Positions 42,696 to 54,346 of a stretch of DNA of 64,000 nt are shown in pieces; the stretch's first letter is position 1; the number at the start of each line of letters is the position of its first letter. The stretch covers positions 372,001 to 436,000 of the forward strand of contig NAJO01000004.1 in NCBI GenBank assembly GCA_002077065.1, in the 5' to 3' direction. The notes beneath the pieces are model-generated. The model was not told where the DNA came from and made no database searches. It saw only the letters and a program-made list of their open reading frames with translations. This DNA comes from Cryoendolithus antarcticus. Lineage: Eukaryota; Ascomycota; Dothideomycetes; Cladosporiales; Cladosporiaceae. The position numbers were made by a program, and so were the translations under genes.

Positions 42696-44800
42696 ATGGC
42701 GAGATCGAAGAAACAGAATGAACTACTGTGGACACCCAGTGCGGCGGGCACATCGCCCATGGACGAATATCGCCGACATATCAACGATCGCTTCTCACAA
42801 ACAATAAGATCCACACAGGAACTTGTCCATTGGTCTTGCAACGAGCCTCAAACATTCTGGACAGATCTCTACGATTACCTTGAGCTCGTCCCGTCACTTC
42901 CAAAGTCGATCAAGCAAGCATACGACCCCAAAGCACCGATCAGCTCCAACCCACCGTTCTTCGAAGGCCATAAGATCAACTATGCCGAAAACGCTCTCTT
43001 CTCCAATCCAGATCCCGAAGCAATCGCACTCATCGGTCTGCGAGAAGGTCAATCGCTCGACGATGCGGAACGCATGACCTGGGCCGAGTTCCGCGAGCAA
43101 GTCAGACTAGTTGCAAGTGCACTCCGTCGGAGTAGCGTCGGCGTAGGCGATCGTGTCGCTGCTCTTGTGGCTACATCGAACTGGGCAATGGTGTTGTTCC
43201 ATGCTACTGCTGCTGTGGGCGCGATCTTCACTTCCATCAGCCCGGATCTCGGTCTTGAGGGATGTGTAAGTAGACTGCAGCAAGTGACGCCGAAGATTGT
43301 GTTCGCAGATGGCGACGCAGTTTATAAGGGCAAGGCTGTCTCGACTGGGGAGAAGTTGAGTAGTATCTTGGATCGATTAGAGCCGAAGCCGGAGGTGTTT
43401 GTTGTACCGATCGTGAGTGAGCAGAGGCGCTATCCGACCATCTCGGACTTTATACGAAGAGCGAAGCCGAACGACCCTCTCACATTCACTAGAGTATCGT
43501 TCAACGATCCGTTACTCATCTGCTATAGCTCAGGCACCACGGGTGCGCCGAAGTAAGCTCATGGCTACACTCAATCCATGGAATCCAAGTGAACGCTAAT
43601 GACCATTCCAGATGCATAGTCCATCGCCACGGCCTCATAATCCAACTGAAAAAGATCTCCCGTCTCCACAACGGCCTCACGCCAAAAGACGTAATCCTCC
43701 AATACTCCTCGACCTCCTGGGTCGTGTTTTACGTGATGTGTGGCCACTATTCTCTCGGATGCACGACAATCTGCTACAACGGCAGTCCCATGTATCCAGA
43801 CGTCAAGCAACTGTTGCGAATGGCCGAGAAATTCAAAGTCACGTACTTCGGCACGAGTCCGCGGTACTTGCTGGAGCTAGAGATGTCCGGCTGTCTACCG
43901 AAACAGGAGTTCGATCTCAGCAGTCTGCGGATGGTGTACACGACTGGTGCTTCGATGTCGGCGGAGCAGTATAGATGGTTCTACCACCGCGCGTTCCCGC
44001 CCAAGGTTCAAATCTGCAACACAGCCGGCGGCACAGACACAGCCACGTCCCTCATAGCCGCCGACCCCACCTCCCCGATTCGCGCAGGGGAGATGCAGAT
44101 CCGCGCCCTAGGCATGGACGTCGATATCGTAGATCCCGACTCCGGCCTCTCGATAGCCGATACTGGCGAAGCAGGCGAGATGATAATCCGCAAGCCCTTC
44201 CCAAGTATGCCCTGTTTCTTCTGGGGCGACGCAGACAACAGCATCTACAAATCCTCCTACTTCGAGCGCTTCAGCGACATAGACGTCTGGGCGCAACACG
44301 ACTGGCTCAGTCGGAACCCCGAAACGGGAGGTTTCGTCATGCACGGACGCAGCGACGGCGTGCTGAACCCTTCAGGAATCCGCTTCGGATCGTCTGAGAT
44401 TTACGCACTCATTGAAACAGCGCCCTTCACTTCCCACCTCAGCAATACGCTCTGTGTGTCCCGCCGTCGACCGGGGGATGCAGACGAAGCGGTCTTCCTC
44501 TTCGTCATGCCGCTGCCGGGCCACACGCTCACTCCGGCTCTGCGAGCGCAGATCAAGCAGACTATACGGCAAGCTCTCAGCCCCCGTCATGTGCCGAAGT
44601 TCGTGATCAGTGTGCCGGAGATACCGGTGACGATTAATGGGAAGAAAGTCGAGATTGCGGTCAAGAAGGTGATTAGTGGAGGGGAGGTGAAGTTGAGTAG
44701 CACGGTGGCGAATCCGGGGTGTTTGGAGTATTTTAGACGGTTCGTGAGCTTGGAGCGGGAGGAGGAGGAGGGTGATGTGGGGCTGAGGGCGAAGCTGTAA
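42696..44800 (+). CDS. Acetoacetyl-CoA synthetase
   Basis: Two exons, 42696-43552 and 43612-44800 (59-base intron, donor GTAAGC), give 681 residues, the usual size. Splicing restores GAPKCIVHRHG directly after the P-loop-like motif YSSGTTGAP, the hallmark of the acyl-adenylate-forming family. The N-terminus aligns in style with acetoacetyl-CoA synthetases (TFWTDLYDYLELV, GHKINYAENAL). GGTDTATSLIAADP and GVLNPSGIRFGSSEIY are also typical, and the catalytic lysine is in the NGKKVEIAVK end. It activates acetoacetate to acetoacetyl-CoA with ATP, normally in the cytosol, feeding sterol or lipid synthesis or leucine and ketone catabolism. The downstream AACS-type C-terminus NPGCLEYFRRF is present. 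Confidence 0.95.
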
Positions 44801-45076
44801 GCGCCACAATACCGTTCCGCAACCAAGAATTCATGGACGTTGCATGCGATGGAGATTGAATCGTCTTCGGAATCTACAAGCTAGGACTAAGTCCACATCA
44901 GCAGGCTATTGCGCCTTGTCCATCTCTCTCATCAAAGTCATCATCAGCCGCCCGTGAGCGCCTGCTCTCCATTCCGATCTATCCCATAACCCTCCAATGC
45001 AGTTCCAGACCCTGTACAATGCGCATCCTAGACTCCCTTCCCAGCTCCTCCACTCCTCACACGTAAACGTCTGCTC

Positions 45077-48000
45077 TCACGAAAACTCATCCTGATCCTC
45101 ATCAAGCATATCAAATCCCCCATCCCCACCTTGGACTTTCCTTCCCTTCTTCCCAACCCCACCTCCGTTACCACCACCCCGTCCCTTCTTCGCTCGTATC
45201 TTGACAGAGCTCTGAATCCTGATCTCAGAGGTGGCGGGATTAACCATCAACCTGCTCTGCACGCCCGGCTCGTCCTCTGAGCTCGTCACGGCGAACCCGC
45301 CAAGCTGCTCAGCCGCAGAAATGACTTCCTGCGGACTAAAGTCAAGTAAGGCGTCGGGCTCTGTGTCCGGCTCGTCATCGGGCTCAGGACTACTCGCGAA
45401 GCTAGCGTGGGAGGAGGATGTGGCGTCGTTCAGTTTTGTGAGGGAAGGGAGGGGAGCGCCAAAACACCAGGGCTCGGACTCTTCGGCGCCGTAGCCACGA
45501 GTGTGGAAGGGTGAATTTGTGGAAGCGGGAGAGGAGGTGAGGCGGACGGTGCGCTGGCTGGAGGAGGTGGTGGGAAGGGGGTCGTAAGTATACATTGACA
45601 CCCTTCGGTCAATGTAGAAAGGGCAATAAGGCGGGTTGGTCTCATACCGCATTCGGTCGCTGCCCTCAGCGCCAGTGTGGGCCTGTGGAGCACGGACTGT
45701 GGAGGTAGAAGAAGGTCGCAGCGACCAGAAGCCATGGGGTCCTTGGGCTATGCAGCTGCTATCTGCTGTCGACGGGCGAGACGCGTGTGTCGTGATGTTG
45801 GGCAGAGTGAACTCCCGCATGCCGTTCTTGATCGCTTTCTCAGCTTTGAGCCCGGTCCATTCGGTGTCGCCTCTGAGCCGCGTGACGCGCTGTACAGGAT
45901 AAACATAGACTTTGCCGCCGCAGGTCACTGCGACTGCTAGGCCACTTCGACCACGCTGCCATCGTATCGCGCCGGTGTGAGTGATGTCAACTAGCTCCTT
46001 ACGCCGTATCTTGTTGTCGTCAGCATGCCACATGTCGCCCATGCCTGTCTTGGCGACGCTGTAGCCTGTGCTAATGCCGCGAGCAACGGCACGACTGCCC
46101 ATTGCTGCGCCTGCACCGGTGGCCTCTCGGAAGCCGGCGAAGGTTGTTGGAATTCCAAGCCCAACGTTCGAAGTCGTAGAGCGGATGGTATTCACTTGAG
46201 AGCTCACTGTCGCTCCCCAGGAGCGTAGCCCACCGAGGAAGCCGTTTCTGCCGGGCGGGGAAACGCTGTGCGAGACGCCGACGACCGGCGCGGCTTTCTC
46301 TGTGCGGTTGCTAGTAGTCGCAGTGTTTCTTCGGCGGCGCTTCTGCTCATCGTGACTGCGCTTTGTGATCTCGTTGAGGTGCACAGTCCCGTGTGTAGTT
46401 AGCAATGCAACGAAGTTGTCATCTCGTGCCCAGATAGCGTCTACAACGACTGACTGCGTGTTCCGCACCATACCATGAACACGTCTGACATGCGGACCGG
46501 TGACTGCGTCACCGTCTTCGATAGCGGCCGCGTCGGTGCTGCCATGTGCTACATGGCGCAAGTCCCAGACATGCGATGCCTCTCCAGTTCGGCTTGTGGT
46601 CAACAGCTGAAGGCCATCCCCAGACAATGAGACGAAATTGCATCCGTCTTCCAGCAGAAAGGTCGCCAGATAAGGCGGTAAGCTCTTCTGCCCGCGTTCT
46701 GCAGCTTCTGCTAGCCTCTCGAGATCAATGATGGCAACTACAGCAGGCTCCTTGACGGTCCGAGGCTTATCGTCATCATTCCCTTGCGCAGGTGGAAAGC
46801 CGGTCTCGCTGCTCTGAGATCGCGTTTGAGGGTTCTGATTCGGCGGTGATGGCTGTGTGAACTCGCTCCAACCTGCTTTGCCCATCTCTATGCCCATGCG
46901 CGAGACTTTCAAGATCTCTTGGGCAGCCTGCCGTGAGTATCGAGCCAAGACACCCTCAGCATTGAGGCCAACCACGTCGATCGATGGATTTGGCTGTGCT
47001 GGGGCGACGTGGTCATTGCCACCGGGCGTCGATTGTCCGCTAAGTGATGGTGCAACTTGTGCATGCATCGCGATCTTTGACGATGAGTTCGGCGGCACTG
47101 TGACCAGCCATCGTCCGCTCAGGCTGAGCAGTGGTGCTGTCGGTGGTTCGGAGATGCTGCGCGATGCAGAGTCCTTCGCGGTGCTCGGTCGTATTTGAGC
47201 GTCGAGCCGCGATTGCAAAGTCGTCCAGTACTTGCCGATGCAGCGAAAAGCTGGCTCCTCGTCCTCGTCGGTTGATTTCGCAGTGAAGACGTGTACCTCT
47301 CCGCTTGTGCCGGACGCAACTGTGATGAACTTGCCCTTCGCATCGATCCTGAGATCTCCAACCGGCTCTGGTACCTCCGGCAGCGACCCAGGCACGCCCT
47401 TAGCAGTACTCACAGAGGCGCTCGTATACAAAGTCGCCACCCAAGTCTGACTTTGCAGCGAGTAGACTTCCACAGTCGTCTGCCACCTATCATCTTCGCC
47501 TCGCCGCTTCCTCGCATCGACTGTCGCTTCGTCCGAATTCGGTGCAACACGGCCATGCACGATCACAGCAATCAGCGGTCGTAGATCTGTCCATGCTGAG
47601 CCTCCGATACTCCTCGGGAGCACCTTCGCCCCGACCACACCTCCCCTCAACCCCTCCAATCTTCCCACAATCTCGAGTTTCTCCTTCAGCACCCTATACA
47701 CATCCAGCCCGCCTTCCCAGCCCACTAATAACGCATCTCTTGCTTTCCCAGCAGAAGCTGCATCTCCGCTCGAGGTAAAGGAGTCAAAGGTGCAGCAGTA
47801 GTGCTCGCTACCTGCTGCTTTGCCAGAGGCAGTGGGTTTGTTGCCGTAATCCAACCCAGGGAGCGAGAAGTAGTGGTTCTGCATGAGATGCGGAGGATTG
47901 GCGGGCTCGAGGAACGAGGAAGGACGATGGCGGGGTGGTGGGGGGTTAGGCATGGTAGCCGATTCGCGGCGAAGGCGGTCTGAGGTGTGGCTGGTGCGAC

Positions 48001-48580
48001 GCGAAGTGTCTGGACGTGCGCGATGCATTGGCAAATCGTGAGTCTGGGCTGGCGGAGAGACTGCGGGAGGAGGCGAAGCTGGTTCGAAGTTGCGTGGTCG
48101 ATCGACGAAGGAGGGGCGAGGTATAGGCGACATCTGCCTTTCGGGCTCTGCCTGCTTGATAGGCATCTCAGGCTCCTCATATACCGCAACCTCCTCGTCC
48201 AGCTCATCAAACAACCCCTTACCCTCTCCATGCGCTGCATCCTCGGCCTCTTCGTCCCAGCCCAGAGCGGCCATCTCGCCCATCTCCCTACTCAACGTCG
48301 GTCCAAACTCCTCATCCAGCGCCACCTCTTTCTCCAGCTCAGGCTCACTCATCGGGGGCGTCATCTCCTGGTCCGCGAACGAGACGCCATTATGCACAGG
48401 CGGACTGGGTGTTACCGATCTGGGTGAAGCCGTATCGTCCGGGTCTGTCCAAGGCGCGACATTCTTCTTCTTCTTAGCCGCTGCAATCTTCTTGGGCTTC
48501 TTCTTGCCTGCTGTGGCTTTGGGAGCGTTGTTAGCAGCCTGCGTGTTGTCGTCGGGGTCGGAGGCGGGGGCGGGGAGCAT
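45077..48580 (-). CDS. WD40/beta-propeller-like protein, unassigned
   Basis: Single frame, 1167 residues. The first 230 residues are disordered, with a Lys-rich patch (KKKPKKIAAAKKKK) and acidic stretches. A region from about 235 to 850 has propeller-like strands: HYCCTFDSF, ALLVGWEGGLDVYRV, FVSLSGDGLQLLTTSRTGEASHVWDLRHV, and FVALLTTHGTVHLNEI. The Gly/Ala-rich segment GAGAAMGSRAVARGIS lies near 830. The C-terminal 250 residues are again low-complexity, ending in an RAKKGRGGGNGGG stretch. The layout recalls BCAS3/Atg18-related propellers, but I cannot confirm it. Probably a cytosolic or nuclear scaffold; the function is unknown to me. Confidence 0.75.
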   Translation of the reverse strand: MLPAPASDPDDNTQAANNAPKATAGKKKPKKIAAAKKKKNVAPWTDPDDTASPRSVTPSPPVHNGVSFADQEMTPPMSEPELEKEVALDEEFGPTLSREMGEMAALGWDEEAEDAAHGEGKGLFDELDEEVAVYEEPEMPIKQAEPERQMSPIPRPSFVDRPRNFEPASPPPAVSPPAQTHDLPMHRARPDTSRRTSHTSDRLRRESATMPNPPPPRHRPSSFLEPANPPHLMQNHYFSLPGLDYGNKPTASGKAAGSEHYCCTFDSFTSSGDAASAGKARDALLVGWEGGLDVYRVLKEKLEIVGRLEGLRGGVVGAKVLPRSIGGSAWTDLRPLIAVIVHGRVAPNSDEATVDARKRRGEDDRWQTTVEVYSLQSQTWVATLYTSASVSTAKGVPGSLPEVPEPVGDLRIDAKGKFITVASGTSGEVHVFTAKSTDEDEEPAFRCIGKYWTTLQSRLDAQIRPSTAKDSASRSISEPPTAPLLSLSGRWLVTVPPNSSSKIAMHAQVAPSLSGQSTPGGNDHVAPAQPNPSIDVVGLNAEGVLARYSRQAAQEILKVSRMGIEMGKAGWSEFTQPSPPNQNPQTRSQSSETGFPPAQGNDDDKPRTVKEPAVVAIIDLERLAEAAERGQKSLPPYLATFLLEDGCNFVSLSGDGLQLLTTSRTGEASHVWDLRHVAHGSTDAAAIEDGDAVTGPHVRRVHGMVRNTQSVVVDAIWARDDNFVALLTTHGTVHLNEITKRSHDEQKRRRRNTATTSNRTEKAAPVVGVSHSVSPPGRNGFLGGLRSWGATVSSQVNTIRSTTSNVGLGIPTTFAGFREATGAGAAMGSRAVARGISTGYSVAKTGMGDMWHADDNKIRRKELVDITHTGAIRWQRGRSGLAVAVTCGGKVYVYPVQRVTRLRGDTEWTGLKAEKAIKNGMREFTLPNITTHASRPSTADSSCIAQGPHGFWSLRPSSTSTVRAPQAHTGAEGSDRMRYETNPPYCPFYIDRRVSMYTYDPLPTTSSSQRTVRLTSSPASTNSPFHTRGYGAEESEPWCFGAPLPSLTKLNDATSSSHASFASSPEPDDEPDTEPDALLDFSPQEVISAAEQLGGFAVTSSEDEPGVQSRLMVNPATSEIRIQSSVKIRAKKGRGGGNGGGVGKKGRKVQGGDGGFDMLDEDQDEFS

Positions 48581-49701
48581 GTGGAGGGGTCGCGATAGCT
48601 AGGATGGAGATGGTGGCGCTAATGGGTTGGCAACGATATGATATTGCGTGGTGAGATGGATTGGCGTGCTTCGGGTACTGCAACAGCTTCCGTCGTTGAC
48701 TACCTAGCCCTTTCGTGCAGCGTGTATAGGTGTCTCAAAGCGGCGTTTCGTGAGCGCAGCAGCCGGGCATAGGGACAAAGCGCATCAGCTGATCGCGCCC
48801 AGGCAGCTGATGACTTTGGCACTTCTGACTCTTATGTTTGTGGGCAGTCTCAGTAGGATTGTCAAACAGGCGAAGAAGTATAGGACAGGTTACATAGGTA
48901 GGTGAGAGGTTGAGAGCATTCAGTCTTGCTATGACTACACAGCTGCACAGCACAGCTGCTGGACGATCGAGCTCCGGCTCCGGGACGCGAGGTGGGGTCG
49001 TGTGCATGGGGAGGCTATCTTGGGTTCGCGACGACATCGCACTCCTCCTAACGACACATGTGTCATGTCAGATTGCGATTACAGCGGTCATGTCACGAGG
49101 CGATCTACAGCGAGTGATGGGCGTGGCATGTGTTGCTCCTGAGCTGTGAGCTCCAGATGCTCATGTCCCGTCTTATGGGAGACTTCGTGCCCTGCAGCTT
49201 CCGGCTGGAACCCCTGATCGCATGACAGAGGGGTCAAGCGCCGACTCCCCTTCTCTGATCCACGTGATCGTGGTCCCCCAGGCATTTACACATGCGAATG
49301 TTTCGATGATAGTGGCATGGGTGGTGAGAATGGCAAGCGCCATTCGAGATTAAGGTACTCATACATCATCGCCAATATGCCGCATCCCTTTCCCTTCCAA
49401 GCCGGACTCACTCGGCGCGACGCTGCCACTCGGATCCCGCAGGATCGGCTTCGCACGGCGAACCGCTCAGACACACTGCTCGTGATTCATTCGCGCAGTG
49501 TGTGTTCGCCGAGTCGTCCCGTGCTTGAAGTGATGAAGTTGTGCTGGGGAAATTCGCTCAGTGCGCAAATGAAGCCGCCAATCCCAAAACGCCGGTGCTA
49601 TGTGCAAATCACTGCAAGAGCCGTCACACTCTCCATGTGAATTCGAATCGTGCGCTTCGAGTCGCACGTTGAAAGCTGTAGGTGCACGGTGATGGCCTTC
49701 G
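48581..49701. other. Intergenic, 1.1 kb, nothing recognised
   Basis: Promoter side of the propeller gene and 3' flank of the G-gamma gene. A 100-codon reverse ORF (48735-49037) and a 107-codon forward ORF (49317-49640) are not protein-like. Confidence 0.55.
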
Positions 49702-50110
49702 TTACATCACCGAGCAACAGCCATTCGATTGTTGCGGCGCGTATGGGTCTTCTCGCTTGTCGATCTGTCGTAGGAGTCAGTATCCAATGGTGGGAGTCTG
49801 GCAGATGGTGACTGCACTCACTGTCCCCCATCGGCTCGGCACCATAAAGTCTTTCGGCTCCTTGTCCGTGAACGCGATCAAGCTGTCGAGCATTAGTATC
49901 GTGTCCCATGTAAAGAGCACTCTCACGCATCGCATCACGCGGATCAAGCACTCACTCCATAGCCGCCTCAGACACAGGTATCCGTCTCCTATTCAAATCC
50001 TCCTGCAGGCGCTGGTTCAGCTCAGTAAGCCGTCTAAGCTTAAGTTCCGCCATGGACTGCTTCTTGCTTTTGCCGTTGTCGTTGGTGCGAATCTCATACG
50101 GCGCGGACAT
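49702..50110 (-). CDS. STE18: G protein gamma subunit
   Basis: Three exons: 50110-49956, 49882-49822 and 49764-49702 (introns 73 and 57 bases; both donors are GTGAGT, and the first intron has a consensus TACTAAT branch site), giving 92 residues. The protein starts MSAPYEIRTNDNGKSKKQSM and has the gamma-type helix AELKLRRLTELNQRLQEDL. It continues with DFMVPSRWGTIDKREDPYAP and ends GCCSVM. The final CSVM is a CaaX box for farnesylation, and the cysteine just before is a likely palmitoylation site. It forms the membrane-bound beta-gamma dimer in pheromone and nutrient signalling. Length, exon pattern and prenylation motif all fit fungal G-gamma. The gene is easy to miss because no exon exceeds 155 bases. 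Confidence 0.95.
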
Positions 50111-51082
50111 GATGTGCTGTCCTGCTCTCACTGAACAATCGTCGCTCGGTCGCGTCGGTGAAGGTGGTAAAGTCGAAGTGAGTCGCGGGAATTACGTGGT
50201 CGGAATGCAGCAGCCGTGTTCACTGCTGCGACAAGCTGACGAGAACTATTCGCGGTCAGCGCAATCCCGACTCAATCTACCAATGTCTGGTACTGTGCGA
50301 CGTACGAGTGTGCAGTGGGGGAGGCACAGCACATGCGACTGCGGACTGTCGTCGCAGTTCTCCTCACTACTTCCAAGCAAGCAACGAACCTCCTTCACAA
50401 ACAAGCCGCCCACACCCTCCGTGCAGTGCCGACTTCGCGTCGCGGATACGAGCGACGGCGTGTGCGGCACGTGGAGGTGAGATGTGTTCGCGTGTGTGGT
50501 GGAGTGTCGGGCGTGTCGGGATTGCGGGTGTCGTGCAACGAGCGGCGTTGGATGTGATGGGAGGGCTTTGGCGAGGGAGAGGAGCGCGGGTCTAGAGTTC
50601 GCTACCCAATGCTAAGAGGCTTGATCTGGCTTAGCGTCAATGGGGGATGCCAAGGCAGCATACACCGCTCAGTCTGGGAAATGGGAATTATGCAGCGTGA
50701 TGGCTAGCGTGTGGGCGATGGGTCATTTCGACGTCGAGAGTGTGTTTGTGTGCGACTCGTCATACTGTAGTACTGTTACTGTGATTGTTGTGTGTGCTGA
50801 GAGAGACCTGTCGACAGGTTCACTCGAGGAAGCAAGATTGAATAGATCGATCCGCCTCAGGCAGCCATCCACGGACCATTCCCGCACATTTCCCGTGTGG
50901 CCTCAAATTCAGCATCGGCTGCGAGACAGAGGCGGCATTGCATTTCTGACTCACTGCTCATCCATCGTCGCATTTGCATAGGAGGACGTCGACATCGTCA
51001 CAGAGACAACATTGGTCCCCGCCCATCGATTGAATCTCCAACACGAGCACACCCGCGCTAAGCGGCCACACAACCACCCAAT
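50111..51082. promoter_or_regulatory. Divergent promoter, G-gamma / eIF3a
   Basis: 972 non-coding bases between outward-facing starts. The stretch contains GT-rich runs (about 50480-50530 and 50740-50800) and no credible ORF. Confidence 0.55.
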
Positions 51083-54000
51083 ATGCCGCCTCCACCGCAC
51101 ACCCGCCCTGAGAATGTTCTCAAGCGGGCTGAGGAGCTCATCGGCGTGGAACAGCCACAGGCAGCCTTCTCCGTGCTACACGAGCATGTCACCTCCAAGC
51201 GGACGCGTAATAGCACTATCGCCCAGCTTGAGCCGGTGATGAAGCTGTTCGTAAAGCTGGGTGTCGATCAGAAGAAAGGCAAAGCCGTCAAGGACGGGCT
51301 TTACAACTACAAGAACACGAGTCAGAATACGAATGTCGCCACCATCGAGCTGGTCTCTCGTTACTTCATCGAATTGGCAGAAGAGAAAGTCAAGGCTGCT
51401 CAGGAGAAAGCTGACCAGACCGAGGCTGCCGCTGCTGGTGAAGGTGCACAAGGGGAGGGAGAGAATGCCAGCACTTCGCTCGCCAACATTGGCGATCTCG
51501 AGGCTACCGAGACGCCGGAGTCGATCCTCCTGTCGACCATCTCGGGCGAGCAATCACGTGATCGGACTGATCGTGCTATCGTCACCCCATGGCTGAAGTT
51601 CCTGTGGGAGACCTACCGCACAGTCTTGGACATCTTCAAGAACAATGCACGACTCGAGGTTATGTACCAGACCACTGCGCACCAGGCCTTCAACTTCTGC
51701 CTGAAGTATGCACGCAAGACTGAGTTCAGGCGGTTGTGCGAGCTGCTCCGCAACCATTTGCAGAATGCTGCCAAGTACTCGCAGCAGGTCCATGCCATTA
51801 ATCTGAGTGAGCCAGAGACGCTTCAGCGTCATCTTGACACCCGCTTCATGCAATTGAACGTCGCTGTTGAGCTTGAGCTTTGGCAGGAGGCGTTCAAGAG
51901 TGTCGAGGACATTCACACTCTGCTGAGCTTGTCGAAGCGCTCGGCTAAGAATGTGATGATGGCGAACTACTTCGAGAAGCTCACGAGGATTTTCTTGGTC
52001 TCCGAGAACTACCTCTTCCACGCTGCTGCCTACAGCAGATACTACAACCTGCTCTCCCAGTCAGCTCGCGCCCTCGCCAGTGGCGGATCGAAGAAGGACA
52101 ACCCAACCAACGTATCTGATGCAGATCTGTCCAAGGCGGCTTCTTTCGTCCTGCTCTCGGCGCTGTCGATCCCGGTCATCAGCACCTCCCGCTCGCGTGG
52201 CGCACTTATCGACACCGATGCCGTTCGCAGTAACAAGAACACCCGCCTCACCAACCTCCTGGCCATGAACACACCACCCACGCGTGCGATTTTGTTCAAG
52301 GACATGCTCAGCAAGGACATCCTCCAGCGTGCCCGGCCTGAGATCCGCAACCTCTACAACATCCTCGAGACCGACTTCCACCCCAAGTCGATCTGCGCCA
52401 AGGTGTCGCCTATCTTGTCACAGCTCGGTGCTGATGAGGAGATGAGGAAGTATGTCGCACCTCTGCAGCAGGTCATCCTTACCCGACTCTTCCAGCAACT
52501 GTCCCAGGTCTACACTGATGTCAACATCGACGAGGTGCTGAGTCTGGCCAAGTTCCCGGATCCATTCCAGATCGATGCTGTCGGTATCGAGAAGTTTATC
52601 ATGAACGGCTGCAAGAAGGGCGACCTGTCTATTCGCGTCGATCACTCCACTGGTGTCCTCACCTTCGACTCGGACGTCTTCTCCTCCGCCAAGGCCATGC
52701 AGCCAGGCGCTGGTGGCGGATCCGCTGAGGCTGACTCTGGCTCGGTACAGCGACTGCAGAGCACGCCAGCAGAGATCGTGCGTTCGCAGCTCACTCGCCT
52801 CTCCAAGGCTCTGTATCAAGCTGTGCAATATGTCGACCCTGCCTTCAACAAGGAGCGCCTTGAAGCCAAGCTTGCCAGTCTCAAGAGAGCTGAGGCTGGC
52901 TTTGAGAAGGAGCATCAAGAGCTGCTCGCCCGCCGCGAAGCCATCCAGAAGAGGAAGGAGACCTTCGCCAGCGCTGAGGCGGCTCGCAAGCGCGATGAGG
53001 ACCAGAAGCGCAAGACTCGCCAGCAGGAGCTGCAAGCTGCGGAGAGCCAGCGTCTTGCGCAGGAGACGAAGGACCGCGAGGAGCGCAGAATCATGGCTGA
53101 GAGGAAACGCGTGCAGCGTGAGGAAGTTGAGAAGCAGCTGAAGGAGCTACAGCAAGGCGTGAAAGGTGTGGACATCTCCAACCTTGACATCGACGAGCTG
53201 GACAGCAGCCGCATCCGCATGCTCAAGCTGCAGGCACTCGAGAAGGAGAAGAACGAGATGGGTGATAAGCTGCGTGTTACCTCGAAGCGTCTCGATCATC
53301 TGGAGCGTGCTTACCGCAAGGAGGAGATCAAGCACTTGCCTGAGGATTACGAGGTCCAGCGCAAGGAGGACTACACCGCTTGGGAGACTGCCAAGAACGA
53401 GACGATGAGGAGTGCCAAGGAGAAGCACAAAGAGGACGTCTCACTCAAGCACCGCCTCAGCAGACTCGTCACCCCCTACGAGACTTTCAGAAAGGACATC
53501 ACCGAGCAACGCCACGCGGACTTTGAGAAGCGCCGCAAGGCTGCTGAACGTGAGCTTAATGCACAGATGGACAAGCGTCGCAAGGAGGTCAGAGATGCTC
53601 GTGAAGCTGAGCGCCGCCGTGCAGAGGAAGAGGAGCGTCGTATCGCTGAGGAGGAGGAGGCGAGGATTCGCGAGGAGGAAGAGGCCGAGCGTGTGGCCGA
53701 AGAGAAGCGCGCCAAGGACGCAGAAGCCAAGGCTGAGGCCGAGAAGCGCCGTGAAGAGCGCATGGAGGCTGCGAGGAAGCAGCGCGAGCGTGAAGAAGAG
53801 GCCGAGAAAAACCGTCTTGCCCGTAAGCAAGGTGCCAGCGCACCTGCAGCCAGGCCCTTCGAGCGCGCACCCGAGCGCGCAGCAGCTGAGCCCGAGGCTC
53901 GCGGTCCACCCAAGATCGCTCTTGCGCCTCGCACCGGTGACAAGCTGACTTGGCGCGAACGCGAGGCTCTCAAAGCCAAGGGCGAGTTGCCCGAGTCTAC

Positions 54001-54346
54001 ACCCGCTGCTGCTGCTGCGCCTGCCGCTGAGCCCGCAGCTGAAGACTCCGCAGCACCTAAGAGGAGCGGCTACCTCCCGCCTGCCCTCCGCGGCAAGGCA
54101 CCTGGCGCTGACGCTGCGCCGCCTCGTGAGGAGAGCAGGGACGGAGCTAAGCCTACTGAGCGCTGGGCGCCGCGGCCACGGCCCGGACAGGGCGAGAGGA
54201 CGGAGAGCCCGGCTACGGGTGCGGACAGGTGGCAGAGGAGTGCACCGAGAGAGGAGAGGAAGGAGTCGCCGGCGCCTGCTGCTGGAGGGGCGTACAAGCC
54301 GCCTGGAGCTGGGGGGGCGTACCGTCCGCCTCAAGGCAGGCAGTAA
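51083..54346 (+). CDS. TIF32: Translation initiation factor eIF3 subunit a
   Basis: Single exon, 1087 residues. The N-terminus matches eIF3a ([25 protein letters not shown]). The helical and PCI part runs to about 530, with [31 protein letters not shown] and, near 490-530, [21 protein letters not shown]. It is followed by about 330 residues of highly charged Glu/Arg/Lys/Ala coiled coil (the spectrin-like region that binds eIF3b and g) and a Gly/Pro/Ala-rich tail after about 930. eIF3a is the core scaffold of eIF3 on the 40S subunit. Codon use is strongly GC- and C-ending in the first half, as expected for a highly expressed gene. The tail contains [14 protein letters not shown], seen in fungal orthologues. 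Confidence 0.96.
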   Translation: MPPPPHTRPENVLKRAEELIGVEQPQAAFSVLHEHVTSKRTRNSTIAQLEPVMKLFVKLGVDQKKGKAVKDGLYNYKNTSQNTNVATIELVSRYFIELAEEKVKAAQEKADQTEAAAAGEGAQGEGENASTSLANIGDLEATETPESILLSTISGEQSRDRTDRAIVTPWLKFLWETYRTVLDIFKNNARLEVMYQTTAHQAFNFCLKYARKTEFRRLCELLRNHLQNAAKYSQQVHAINLSEPETLQRHLDTRFMQLNVAVELELWQEAFKSVEDIHTLLSLSKRSAKNVMMANYFEKLTRIFLVSENYLFHAAAYSRYYNLLSQSARALASGGSKKDNPTNVSDADLSKAASFVLLSALSIPVISTSRSRGALIDTDAVRSNKNTRLTNLLAMNTPPTRAILFKDMLSKDILQRARPEIRNLYNILETDFHPKSICAKVSPILSQLGADEEMRKYVAPLQQVILTRLFQQLSQVYTDVNIDEVLSLAKFPDPFQIDAVGIEKFIMNGCKKGDLSIRVDHSTGVLTFDSDVFSSAKAMQPGAGGGSAEADSGSVQRLQSTPAEIVRSQLTRLSKALYQAVQYVDPAFNKERLEAKLASLKRAEAGFEKEHQELLARREAIQKRKETFASAEAARKRDEDQKRKTRQQELQAAESQRLAQETKDREERRIMAERKRVQREEVEKQLKELQQGVKGVDISNLDIDELDSSRIRMLKLQALEKEKNEMGDKLRVTSKRLDHLERAYRKEEIKHLPEDYEVQRKEDYTAWETAKNETMRSAKEKHKEDVSLKHRLSRLVTPYETFRKDITEQRHADFEKRRKAAERELNAQMDKRRKEVRDAREAERRRAEEEERRIAEEEEARIREEEEAERVAEEKRAKDAEAKAEAEKRREERMEAARKQREREEEAEKNRLARKQGASAPAARPFERAPERAAAEPEARGPPKIALAPRTGDKLTWREREALKAKGELPESTPAAAAAPAAEPAAEDSAAPKRSGYLPPALRGKAPGADAAPPREESRDGAKPTERWAPRPRPGQGERTESPATGADRWQRSAPREERKESPAPAAGGAYKPPGAGGAYRPPQGRQ

